The translations under genes were made by a program, and so were the position numbers. Shown one piece after another: positions 23,501 to 30,061 of a DNA stretch of 64,000 nucleotides. Source of the DNA: Trichoplusia ni (taxonomy: Eukaryota > Arthropoda > Insecta > Lepidoptera > Noctuidae); NCBI RefSeq assembly GCF_003590095.1, contig NC_039487.1, positions 13,189,794-13,253,793 on the forward strand, given 5' to 3'. Below the pieces are notes generated by a model. That model was not told where the DNA came from. It did no database searches and saw only the letters and a program-made list of their open reading frames with translations. Each line of letters begins with the position of its first letter. The first letter of the stretch is position 1.

Positions 23501-26500
23501 TCAAATAAGTTTTCTCATGACAGCTAAACGATTCATAGACAAGACAAATCATACCACAGATTAATAAAACAGTGTCTATTCTATTTATAGATAATATTTA
23601 AAGAAAAATATATTTTTCTTTACATATATACGAGGTACAGGTTTCGATCCCAACGCTCGCAAAATACCAATGTGACTTTTACAAAGTTTTATGTTCTTTC
23701 TTATTTATTCTAAAACACTACTAATTAACGGTGAAGGAAACCTGTATTACCAAATATTGGAATCTGAAATAGTTAACCCGCTATAAGCCACCATGGTCAA
23801 TGCTCAAACCTTCCCTATATGGAAAGAAGTCTATGCCCAACAGTGGGACCAATATTTCAATCATTAATTTATACAACAGTTCCATACTTCACGAATATCT
23901 AAGCTAAGTCAATATCAACCCTATATCCACTAGTATAGAGTATACATTACCGTCGACACTCCAGTCCATGTTGTTGATCTCGACCCTCATCTCCTCCAGC
24001 ACCTCCTGCATGATCTGCAGCAGCTCGCGCTTCTTGTCACCTTCAGAGAACTTCTCGTTTATAGTCTGAGGAAGAAGCAAGGATGTTAAACATTGCGGGT
24101 TTTGTGAGAGCATTAGACTAATATGAATGGGTATAAGGAGTAATGAATATGAAAAAGGTTGTTTCAGTAAATATAGGACTTTTTCCAGGCTATATTATGA
24201 AAATTTATTTTCGCACTAGTTTTATTATATCTAGAATATCTAGTTTTCAGATTTTTATTAATTGAATACATACGTATAAGTCAGATTTTTGGGACTTCGC
24301 TATAACAAGTTTTTCAAGACCTTAAGATTCCTCGATATTTCGATAAAGAGCACGACACCCAACTGATAAAAGACCTAGACACCTAAACCATCAGGACCAG
24401 TTATCAACTAATTCTTTTTTTGCGGTTGTTCCTTGTATGGTAGAAGTTTCCTCACCTCATACAACTGCTGTTCCTGCCTGGCCACGTACTGTATCTTCTT
24501 GGGCACGACCTGCAGCTCCCGCGCCATGTCGAACGACGCCAGGATGAACTGCTGCAGGAGTTTCACGTGGACCTGGGTTTCAAATATGTCATTTATAGAC
24601 AGATTTCAAGATTCATGACAAAGTAGTCGTAAGCATGATAAATATTTGTAAGCTTCTTCAACTGCCTTTTCTCATCTTAAATCAATTGGACGTTTTAGGC
24701 TTGATAGATCTATACACGGTGATTTTTTAGTCGTCTTACAAAAGCAGTCCAGTTCATGTATCCGACGTAAAATACCCTTAGGTGCGATTATATTTTTTTT
24801 ATCATCAACTAAGATAATAAGTACGAAGACAATTAAACAAGAGAAATCTGAAATATACTCTTAAAAATGATAAAATTGCCGCCGCCCGCGGCCGTCACCA
24901 TTGTTACAAGGCTCGGACCGCGCTCGCAACAGAGCTGTGTTTCTAAAAAACTACGAATTGCATCATAATATTGAATAAAAATTGCATTATTTTTTCTTTC
25001 AAATCTCATAATTCCTATTTTTTTATCATGAACGTGTTCCAGTCATTGGATACATGAACTGGGCTGGTTTTGTAAGACGACTAAAAAATCACGGTGTATA
25101 GCTCAATGTCGGGAATTATTTTTCTAAGTTATCCACCAGGTGAATTGGTGAGTGTTTTTTTTTATAGCGATTTGGATAGGGACCACATTGCTATATTTAA
25201 GAACCGGCGGAATCCTTAACTCATGTCTCAAGACAAACGCTTCTCAACCAAACATAACATAAAACAACATAAACATAACATAAAACATACAAAAATATGA
25301 TTCCATGACATCCATTGGTCGACAAAATTTCCAACTTTAGAACTCGCATGCTGAGCCTTCTTCTTTGTAATCGGAATCTTCATGGACACCCGCTCCCTTA
25401 GGAGAAAACCGATGACGTCAGACTCTTTCTGACTAAACCTGAACTGTCCTACATATTCTGAGCCATAGTGTCGGTGTATGGCAATGCAGACAGACCTCGC
25501 TGAGCCTGGTGCAGTAGTCCAGCAAGTAGGAGTGCAGGCTGTCGCTGGCGAACTTCACGACGGCGGGCAGCAGGCCGCGCGACACGCCGCGCTCGCCGCC
25601 GCGCCCGGGACTGTCCTCCAGCAGGACGCACTGACTCTTCACGGGGTGCTTCGGAGGGGGGGTGGCTGAGGGGGGATGTTACACTATTACGTAAATCACA
25701 TTTATAAACTAACTTTCTTGCTTATTTGTTTGTTTATCGTTTCGGTTGGATTTTTGTAACTCAATTTTGAGGCACGTCCCGATAAACTAGCAGGCTAGAA
25801 TTTTCAGAGCAGCTTCAAAGAAGTACCATGTAATTTACGACTGTAAAAACGGCTGGACCGATTCCGATAAAGTTTGAATTGAATGACATTTAAAAACGTA
25901 CGTATTTAGATTTTTTAAACTATTAATTTTTAATTAAGGATTTTAAGGCTAATGCCGATGGTTTTTTATAGCTATTCACACATGCTGTGCGATTATCAAA
26001 ACGGGACCTAGTTTAACTTTGATTTACTCACTCATCATCTCCCACTGGTCCATGAGATCGGTCATGAAGGCGGTTTGCTCTTCATGCAGTCTTTTCTCCT
26101 CTCCTGCGCTTTTTGGGGCCTGCTCATGGTTGTGTCTGAAAATAAGTTAATGAATACAGAACTACATTACTACTAATTCAGATAGCTGTTTACTGAGACA
26201 CATTTCAACATTTCGATGACTAATCGATTTAGTTCTCGTGTCGTTGGGAGTTTGTAACATAAATACCACGGACAGCCGAGTAGTGACAAGCATTTGTCTG
26301 ATCTACGAATGCTTGAACTTAACTTGAATATTTGTAATACATCCCCGACAAAAAAATAAATTCCTTAGTTTGGGAATGGTTTGTTTCTAATAAATCTCCT
26401 AAAACTATTTTTGACAGCGTAAATGTGATGTAATGTGCTGGAAATCAAACCCACAACACTTGTAATTGAATATGCAAGTTGAATCAGATACTCGTACCTA

Positions 26501-29500
26501 AAAATCCACTTCAAAGCGTCCACATTGATCCGTTTCTCCGTCTTCTTCTCTTCCGTGCTAACTCCTGCTCTGTTCACGTCTTCGCTGTCGGAGAAGAGAA
26601 CGAACAGCACTTGCGAGTTCGGGTTCACCTCTTTTATTTGATGGAGGTCAAGGCAATTCTGCAGACAGTAAAGTGCTAAAGTAGATCTTCTAGAATCTTC
26701 TAGATGTAAGTCGAAGTCGATAAACTAACAAAATCGCTGCATATTATTATTATTTGTTGATACAAAAATATAAACAATATATGCAAAAAAAATGCTCAAC
26801 GTGAAATGGCATACTTCCAAAATAATGTACGAAAATAAATACTGTCTGTCGTAGTATTGTTTTGTATTTTTTTATAGACAAAGCAAATAAAACGTATTTC
26901 TTATTCACAGTATTTAATTGACAGTGGCAGCAAAACTTAAGTCATAATTAAAAAAAAGGGGACAAGTGCGAGTTGAACTCGCGTGGAGAGGGTTCCGTAC
27001 GATGTTACCTATCATGTTTTTTTTTAATCTGACCCAAATTTGTTTATGTAAGTTGGTACGCACAATATTGAGTGATTTACCATGTTATTTTAATATCATG
27101 GACTTCTTATAGGTTTTCCTATAATCAATAAGGAGAAAACTAATTTCTGTATTTTTTTTCAAAATTTTAGGTTCAGTAGTTTCGGAGATAAGGGGGGGAA
27201 TGGTCAATTTTCGTCTATTTTCTTGAATAACTTGGAAACTATTTATTTAAAAATTACAAAAAAATACATTTAAGATCTTCTCAACAAGACCTTTCATTTG
27301 ATATGCCACACGATGCAGTTTTCAGATTTTTTTTTTAATTTTCCCCTTCCCCCCCAAAAATGACCCCCTTATACAGATTTCATCTGCTCACGTCACACCT
27401 CTGTGTTTGGGTCACAGGAATTGATATGTGTACCAAATTTCAACTTAATCAGTCTAATAGATTCGGAGATAATTGACTGTAAGCGACGGACGGACAGACA
27501 CACGAGTGATCCTATAAGGGTTCCGTTTTTGTATTCTGACGTACCCTAAAAATACACCATTTACAATAAACAATAGAAAAAACATACAATAAAACTCACC
27601 TCACCAGAAAACACAGCGGGCTCCGTGCTCTCAGTCCACACAGGCTTCACATCACGTTTATCACCATCCCCATCCCCATGGTCCCCACTCTCACCGTTCT
27701 CACCACTCTCACTCCCATCCCCACCGCTCCCCACTCGCGCCATCGAATACAAATTAAAAGTATTCCAAAAGTCCTCTTCGCTTCTCGAAGTGGTGATAGT
27801 CCCAGAAATATTATCACTGAAAATATTTTTCCCAATTCTGTCGATCGCATATAAGTAGACTGGGTTGAAATTCTTCAATATACTGTCTCTCTTAGAGTAG
27901 AGGTCTGAATGCAGTTTCTTGAGGTTCTGATAGCTGGAGTCCCCTGGGTCTACGTCCAGGTCTGGAGGTATGATGATGCGGAGACCATCTTTCAGGAACT
28001 GGTTGTTGATTTCCACTTCCAATATCGTGGTGAGATCAGTCTTGTCTTGTCTTAGTAGGTCCTGGGTACAAGTGAATATAATTTTAACTGTCGAAAAGAA
28101 CATTTCAATGATAATTTCATCGATCATGACCTTCATCTGTCATAATAACTTGTGTGTTATTCAGATTTCCGAATTTACCTAGCCCAAGATTTTCCCAAGT
28201 TTTGTTACTTACATTACATTTTATTTCTTACATTTTCACCATAACTCAGCTAAATACCGTGCTTTATAACCAAGCAAGGTAGCATTGTTATTTAACAAAC
28301 AAGAAATTACTTGCACAGAGCCATATCTATGTCATCACTATGATTGTTTTAAGTATAGATCTAAACTAGTGTCTTCGGTACAATACCACTCCACGCAACT
28401 CCTCACTTCACTTCTTAACAGTTTATTTTATGTTGCTCACCTCGACCGGCAGCGTGTCCCAGGGCCTCTTGTTGCACTCCAACTCCTCGACCAGCTCGAA
28501 CTCCGAGTTGCCGAGAGTCAGGTGCACCTGCCGCTGGTTACTGCTGCCGTATTGTATTCGGATCTGAAAATGTAATAGGTGCTTAAACAAACTGTAGCTT
28601 AATTTGTTTAATTAAACATAAGCGGAATTATTCGCACTTTCTACAGAGCTCAGAGTTATTAAAAAACTTTTCACCGAGCTTCTTTTGGTTTGCACTGAGT
28701 CTTCCGAGTGAAATATGCGTGTGTGGTTATTAGTTACCTCATGGCTGTCAAAGTGCTTACCAAATTTGATCAAATTTGGTTGGTACCGTATATGAACCCT
28801 AGGGATAAAATTTGGTTTAGAGGTAGTTGACATCCTAGATGAACTGTAGGGTATATAACTATAGGTATTTCGCGATGCCCACTTCAGGCCAAAGTCTTCA
28901 TAACGTGTCCATACTCAATTACCATATTACAATCTTAGGTAAATGAAAACTATATAAGTAACATACCCATCGGCATCCCCTGGGCGCCGAGTCCGGGAGC
29001 AGCTGATGCCCGAGCAGGCAGTGCAGCAAGCGGGCGCGGGCCGCGGGAGTAGTCCCCAGCACCACCAGCGCTGTCGAGCGCAGCGACTGGTTGCCCACCT
29101 CCTGCACCGCTGCGAATACCTCAGGATCTGGGGAGATGACGGGAGATTGATTACAAAACTGCTGGTCGGTAGGTAGTGGTGATGGGAAAATACCAAATTA
29201 TTTTGTCACAACTTTTAACTAAGGATAAAATCGCTTACTTGATCCTTGAGGAACTACTAATCAGCTAAGTGGTTAACGGCACATTATTATTAAGTGGGAT
29301 TATCTACACAATTTATACGGCTTCAATCTCCAATTACGCGTGCCTATTAGGTAATAACTTGAAGACTAATATATAATACAAAAATGCACCAAATAATTAG
29401 GATACCATCACGATTCGGTTTATCTTATGCGAAAATGACGAGTCTTGACTGCTGATCAGTAATTAACTTATACAATTTTATACTTTTGGAGTGTTTATAA

Positions 29501-30043
29501 AAACAACATACTAGATTTTTACGATAATCTCACTAAATAGGCTTCTGGCATCCATACGAACGTAATATTCACGATAACTTTGAAGCATTTGTATATCCCA
29601 CTAAACCTTTTCGGATCTTTGTGCAGAAGACTTTAGGCATGATAATGACGAGAGATAATCTGTGACATCTAAAACAGGCTCTTATTATCTCATGAAAGAC
29701 GCTTTATACATCCACGTGGCTAGGCAACGTAAACTGGTCTGACTATAGGCTATTAATAAACCGTATGACTGTGAGGTGACATCATTAACTGCGTGCTGGA
29801 TAAAGGACAATTCTAGACAGAAACGGGGAATTTCTACGTTCAGATAATGAGTATCTGTGAATAATAATTGTTATCCAGGATGGAATAATCGTGATTGAAG
29901 TTAGTACTTTTTGGTCAAAACTTACCGAAATGCAATATATCGGTGACGTCATCGAGCGCCCGCTGCGTGTCCCGGACGAGGCCGCGCAGAGTGCGCGTGC
30001 GCGCCGCCAAGCGCCGCGACCACGCGCACCCGCCGCCCGCCAT
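14287..30043 (-). CDS. DSTYK: DSTYK, dual serine/threonine and tyrosine protein kinase, complete 21-exon gene (span of CDS)
   Basis: A cytoplasmic protein kinase of the RIP-like/Dusty family; in vertebrates it is linked to FGF/ERK signalling and cell death control, and its insect role is little known. Joining the 21 exons listed below gives 3366 bases, 1121 residues plus stop (vertebrate forms are near 930). The start ATG at 30043-30041 has an in-frame TAG 15 bases upstream. Residues 1-830 form the family's helical N-terminal region. The kinase domain runs from about 830 to 1085: glycine loop G839-R-G-x-Y-G844, ATP-binding lysine K861 in VAVKS, helix C glutamate E877, HRD aspartate D955, DLG D973 in place of DFG, and MAPE at 994-997. 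The DLG and the MSGS activation segment are hallmarks of DSTYK. All catalytic residues are present, so an active kinase is expected. Two low-complexity inserts (residues 245-271 and 608-622) help explain the extra length. The call is very secure; exon 10's donor is the least certain boundary. Confidence 0.95.
14760..14845 (-). CDS. DSTYK: DSTYK exon 20
   Basis: Residues 1017-1045 plus one base. WYVCAGNIKLPSAFE and QLWSKVKRG match the conserved 'WYICSGSVKLPEAFE' segment of the C lobe. Acceptor TTACAG, donor GTAAAC. Confidence 0.95.
15003..15205 (-). repeat. SINE in DSTYK intron 19
   Basis: On the minus strand it shows a diverged tRNA-like part, 'tgctggttctgagtgtg', a GATAAA tandem (15083-15103), and the tail 'ccccgcgactcaaggatta'. 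It is same-sense with DSTYK and fills much of the 464-base intron 14846-15309. Confidence 0.6.
15310..15535 (-). CDS. DSTYK: DSTYK exon 19 (catalytic loop to APE)
   Basis: Residues 942-1016 plus two bases. LVHRDIKMKNVLL (D955, K957), SDLGFC (D973), EALMSGSVVGTPVHMAPE, and VDVYAFGILF with the helix F aspartate. This is the exon that identifies DSTYK most clearly. Acceptor CCCAG, donor GTGAGT. Confidence 0.97.
15536..16011 (-). other. DSTYK intron 18
   Basis: 476 bases. No repeat recognised. Confidence 0.6.
16012..16190 (-). CDS. DSTYK: DSTYK exon 18
   Basis: Residues 882-941 plus one base. HPRIVRLLGSVV, then the hinge and VLLVSERKVRDLHAAV, then LRIARDIVEG, matching kinase strands 4-5 and helices D-E. 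Very GC-rich, which creates long false open frames on the other strand. Confidence 0.95.
16191..16699 (-). other. DSTYK intron 17
   Basis: 509 bases. No repeat recognised. A GC-richer patch lies at 16398-16460. Confidence 0.6.
16700..16829 (-). CDS. DSTYK: DSTYK exon 17 (glycine loop, catalytic lysine)
   Basis: Residues 839-881 plus two bases. GRGQYGVVY completes the glycine loop, VAVKS holds K861, and LAMEFFYTR holds the helix C glutamate E877. Acceptor CTGCAG, donor GTCTGT (weak). Confidence 0.96.
17132..17223 (-). CDS. DSTYK: DSTYK exon 16
   Basis: Residues 808-838 plus one base. YAPTFARLCLESTSMCDLL leads to PELGREIG, the start of the kinase glycine loop. Acceptor TTACAG, donor GTAAGG. 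Confidence 0.95.
17454..17572 (-). CDS. DSTYK: DSTYK exon 15
   Basis: Residues 769-807 plus two bases. RLSTAHERYQSALAALESAL and RLHHTEDIKLAIRK match the conserved helix just before the kinase domain. Acceptor CGCTAG, donor GTAAGT. Confidence 0.94.
17573..18083 (-). other. DSTYK intron 14
   Basis: 511 bases. A plus-orientation SINE fragment occupies about 17617-17720, and a second short piece with 'ttggacaagcatttatgtga' lies at 17800-17822. Confidence 0.65.
17617..17720 (+). repeat. SINE fragment in DSTYK intron 14
   Basis: 'ctgataactcaccacgcc' followed by 'aaacccacgctgcgggacgt' and 'ttggacaagcatttgtgaaa' match the A-to-B-box region and early body of the SINE at 9757. The B box is damaged. 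Confidence 0.6.
18084..18213 (-). CDS. DSTYK: DSTYK exon 14
   Basis: Residues 725-768. LSPQWRRRGAAAALHALAPQ followed by RLARLISAQ matches the conserved 'LEWKRKVAQEAIESLSASKLAKSI' region. Strongly GC-rich. Acceptor GGCAG, donor GTCAGT. Confidence 0.93.
19019..19151 (+). CDS. Possible first coding exon of an unknown secreted or membrane protein
   Basis: A plus-strand frame starting at ATG 19019 encodes MSAMFILIVMFVILQICGKC and then about 24 polar residues including LRTLHVGMISVGHTP. It stops at a textbook donor, CAG|GTGAGT (19149-19157). The N-terminus is a good signal peptide or signal anchor. An upstream short ORF (ATG 18972, in the context ATGGCGGCG) ends in TAA that overlaps the main ATG as TAATG. 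Upstream 'tgtcaacgtcaaaatgtca' resembles sequence often seen near insect promoters. No later exon was found, so it could be a real nested gene start, a captured fragment or chance. Function unknown. Confidence 0.4.
19280..19800 (+). pseudogene. Decayed BEL/Pao-like integrase fragment
   Basis: Short plus-strand pieces in shifting frames resemble the integrase of BEL/Pao LTR retrotransposons: YFGPLSVTVGRT near 19405-19440, and IFTCLTTQA near 19465-19490 after a frame change. Several stops and shifts separate them and no LTR was found. It is a dead relic inside DSTYK intron 13. Family assignment is from short motifs only. Confidence 0.45.
19870..20216 (+). mobile_element. LINE 3' UTR fragment in DSTYK intron 13
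   Basis: It shares 'ttgtgcttttgcatat', 'gtctggacttcaaaagagac' and 'gagtttgtttcgacatttct' with the 3' UTR of the LINE at 21300-22756, and ends in a short TTTCA tail. Only the tail of the element is present. Confidence 0.8.
20213..20290 (+). repeat. SINE head fragment
   Basis: 'ttattgggagcgcccgacta' and 'aacatgagctgacg' match the head of the SINE at 2376-2620, here in plus orientation and directly abutting a LINE 3' end. Confidence 0.6.
20363..20530 (-). CDS. DSTYK: DSTYK exon 13
   Basis: Residues 669-724 plus two bases. CLESLEWSCRAELGGRPASE continues the helical region. Very GC-rich. Acceptor CGTCAG, donor GTCAGT. Confidence 0.93.
20800..20887 (-). CDS. DSTYK: DSTYK exon 12
   Basis: Residues 640-668 plus two bases. 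KLATFVDCLKDIYFGTLQR matches the conserved 'LISSVDYLRESFVGTLERC'. Acceptor TTACAG, donor GTGAGA. Confidence 0.93.
21032..21233 (-). CDS. DSTYK: DSTYK exon 11, with threonine-rich tract
   Basis: Residues 573-639 plus one base. It begins PVEEESPPFNKIL. Residues 608-622 are mostly Thr from a CCA/CCG triplet repeat, then NSVNISVKQAELDVQQT. The donor GTATAG is weak, yet the joined product with exon 12 restores the family pattern. Acceptor CTCCAG. Confidence 0.88.
21300..22756 (+). mobile_element. 5'-truncated LINE in DSTYK intron 10, antisense
   Basis: An uninterrupted frame 21372-22304 begins at the MGVPQGSILGP motif, contains the catalytic FADD about 40 residues in, and runs to a C-terminus ending YYKISDYLNDKNAWD. 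Codons upstream of 21372 continue the same homology with stops (21310-21370), so the true break is near 21300. The endonuclease and N-terminal RT are missing. The 3' UTR contains two copies of 'ttgtgcttttgcat' and ends in (TTTCA)n at 22730-22755. It is jockey/CR1-like and distinct from the LINEs at 3612 and 7672. Confidence 0.85.
22850..22955 (+). repeat. SINE fragment near exon 10
   Basis: 'gcggtttcgatccacgc' is a weak B box, followed by 'aagcctttgtgattctgagt' resembling the body of the SINE at 9757. It ends directly before the exon 10 donor region, within intron 10. Confidence 0.55.
22962..23146 (-). CDS. DSTYK: DSTYK exon 10
   Basis: Residues 511-572. Ser/Pro-rich (SSARSSPSPP), then a Tyr/Asp-rich stretch (YDTYNFDDYEII), then a serine-rich end. 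Two donors are possible: GTTAGT, which I used, or GTCAAG six bases upstream, which would drop Val-Lys. Both keep phase. Confidence 0.85.
23147..23950 (-). other. DSTYK intron 9
   Basis: 804 bases. The part 23625-23870 is a plus-strand SINE-like repeat. The remainder shows nothing recognisable. Confidence 0.65.
23625..23870 (+). repeat. SINE-like repeat, 'tttcgatcccaacgctcgc' family
   Basis: It contains a B-box-like 'ggtttcgatcccaac', then 'ccaatgtgacttttacaaag', 'acggtgaaggaaacctg', and ends with 'gcccaacagtggga'. The same layout is at 62995-63215. The final motif resembles LINE 3' ends that supply SINE mobilisation. Confidence 0.65.
23951..24065 (-). CDS. DSTYK: DSTYK exon 9
   Basis: Residues 473-510 plus one base. 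LLQIMQEVLEEMRVEINNMD is a predicted helix, probably coiled coil, as in the family. Acceptor CCTCAG or TCTGAG-type region reads cag; donor GTAATG. Confidence 0.92.
24066..24455 (-). other. DSTYK intron 8
   Basis: 390 bases of AT-rich sequence. No repeat recognised. Confidence 0.6.
24456..24572 (-). CDS. DSTYK: DSTYK exon 8
   Basis: Residues 434-472, phase 0 both ends. LASFDMARELQVVPKKIQYV matches the family's conserved 'NQAFDMQRDLQITPKRLEY' segment. Acceptor CCCAG, donor GTGAGG. Confidence 0.95.
24715..25096 (+). mobile_element. MITE with about 30-bp terminal inverted repeats, copy 1
   Basis: It begins CACGGTGATTTTTTAGTCG and ends with the reverse complement (one mismatch). It is flanked by TATA on both sides (24711-24714, 25097-25100), suggesting a TA or TATA target duplication. 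The interior has a GC-rich patch at 24881-24925. No coding capacity. It lies in DSTYK intron 7. A second copy is inverted at 32544-32933. Confidence 0.85.
25372..25455 (+). repeat. Dispersed repeat, 'catggacacccgctccct' family
   Basis: Second copy of the repeat at 2937-3060, ending 41 bases downstream of the exon 7 donor within DSTYK intron 7. Confidence 0.6.
25496..25665 (-). CDS. DSTYK: DSTYK exon 7
   Basis: Residues 377-433. A GC-rich first half encodes Pro and Gly/Arg (GRGGERGVSRG), then LPAVVKFASDSLHSYLLDYC joins the conserved coiled part. The donor GTCTGT is weak, but it is the only one that keeps phase with exon 8. Confidence 0.88.
25666..26031 (-). other. DSTYK intron 6
   Basis: 366 bases. 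No repeat or gene recognised. Confidence 0.6.
26032..26135 (-). CDS. DSTYK: DSTYK exon 6
   Basis: Residues 342-376 plus one base. A charged helical segment containing TAFMTDLMDQWEMM. Acceptor TTTCAG, donor GTGAGT. Poorly conserved between animals, but the phases fit both neighbours. Confidence 0.87.
26215..26370 (+). repeat. SINE fragment in DSTYK intron 5
   Basis: 'cagccgagtagtgacaagca' and 'atctacgaatgcttgaac' match the body of the SINE at 9757, and the end 'aaattccttag' matches its tail. The B box is not preserved. It occupies much of the 362-base intron 26136-26497. Confidence 0.6.
26498..26658 (-). CDS. DSTYK: DSTYK exon 5
   Basis: Residues 289-341 plus two bases. NSQVLFVLFSDSEDV is hydrophobic then acidic, followed by a Lys/Glu-rich stretch. 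Acceptor CTGCAG, donor GTACGA. Confidence 0.9.
26659..27599 (-). other. DSTYK intron 4
   Basis: 941 bases, mostly filled by a plus-orientation dispersed repeat at 26962-27548. Confidence 0.7.
26962..27548 (+). repeat. Dispersed 'ggttccgt' repeat, long copy
   Basis: The head 'gacaagtgcgagttgaactc' and 'gagggttccgtacga', and the tail 'gacggacggacagaca' and 'aagggttccgttttt', match the ends of the repeat at 36722-36997 on the opposite strand. The 587-bp middle differs, so this is a longer subfamily. Class is unknown. It sits inside DSTYK intron 4, antisense to the gene. Confidence 0.65.
27600..28061 (-). CDS. DSTYK: DSTYK exon 4, largest exon, with acidic glycine-rich insert
   Basis: Residues 135-288 (154 codons, phase 0 both ends). 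The first half (LTTILEVEINNQFLKDGL) matches the family. Residues 245-271 are a low-complexity Gly/Ser/Glu/Asp tract built from repeated GGG/GAG/GAT-type triplets. Two donors overlap at the end (TCTG|GTGAGG and GAG|GTGAGT). Only the second keeps phase with exon 5. Confidence 0.93.
28062..28440 (-). other. DSTYK intron 3
   Basis: 379 bases. No repeat or gene recognised. Confidence 0.65.
28441..28563 (-). CDS. DSTYK: DSTYK exon 3
   Basis: Residues 94-134, 41 codons, phase 0 at both ends. Includes IRIQYGSS and FELVEELE, matching the family's 'FTYGTQTRVSL...YELV' segment. Donor GTGAGC, acceptor TTTCAG. Confidence 0.92.
28564..28966 (-). other. DSTYK intron 2
   Basis: 403 bases with a GTATGT donor and a TTTCAG acceptor. 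No repeat or gene recognised. Confidence 0.7.
28967..29127 (-). CDS. DSTYK: DSTYK exon 2
   Basis: Residues 40-93. Contains ALVVLGTTPAARARLLHCLL, aligning with the family's conserved 'ILILGQ...LLNLLLG' segment, a loop-like motif near the N-terminus. Donor GTATGT, phase 0. Confidence 0.92.
29128..29925 (-). other. DSTYK intron 1
   Basis: 798 bases of AT-rich sequence between a GTAAGT donor and a CCCCAG acceptor. No repeat or gene recognised. Confidence 0.7.
29926..30043 (-). CDS. DSTYK: DSTYK exon 1 (start codon)
   Basis: Residues 1-39 plus one base. Begins MAGGGCAWSRR, and TLRGLVRDTQRALDD matches the family's N-terminal helix. The donor is GTAAGT. An in-frame TAG at 30061-30059 fixes the start. 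The exon is very GC-rich and carries a CRE-like TGACGTCA (29944-29951) within coding sequence. Confidence 0.9.
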
Positions 30044-30061
30044 CGCTGGCACCCCGCCCTA

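Noticed and set aside
24715..25096. Assigning the MITE to Transib
   Set aside because: The end heptamer is similar, but the flanks show TA or TATA duplication, not 5 bases, and no transposase is present.
27625..27858. Plus-strand Ser/Pro-rich protein
   Set aside because: Antisense of the glycine-rich tract in DSTYK exon 4; the Pro/Ser repetition follows from that.
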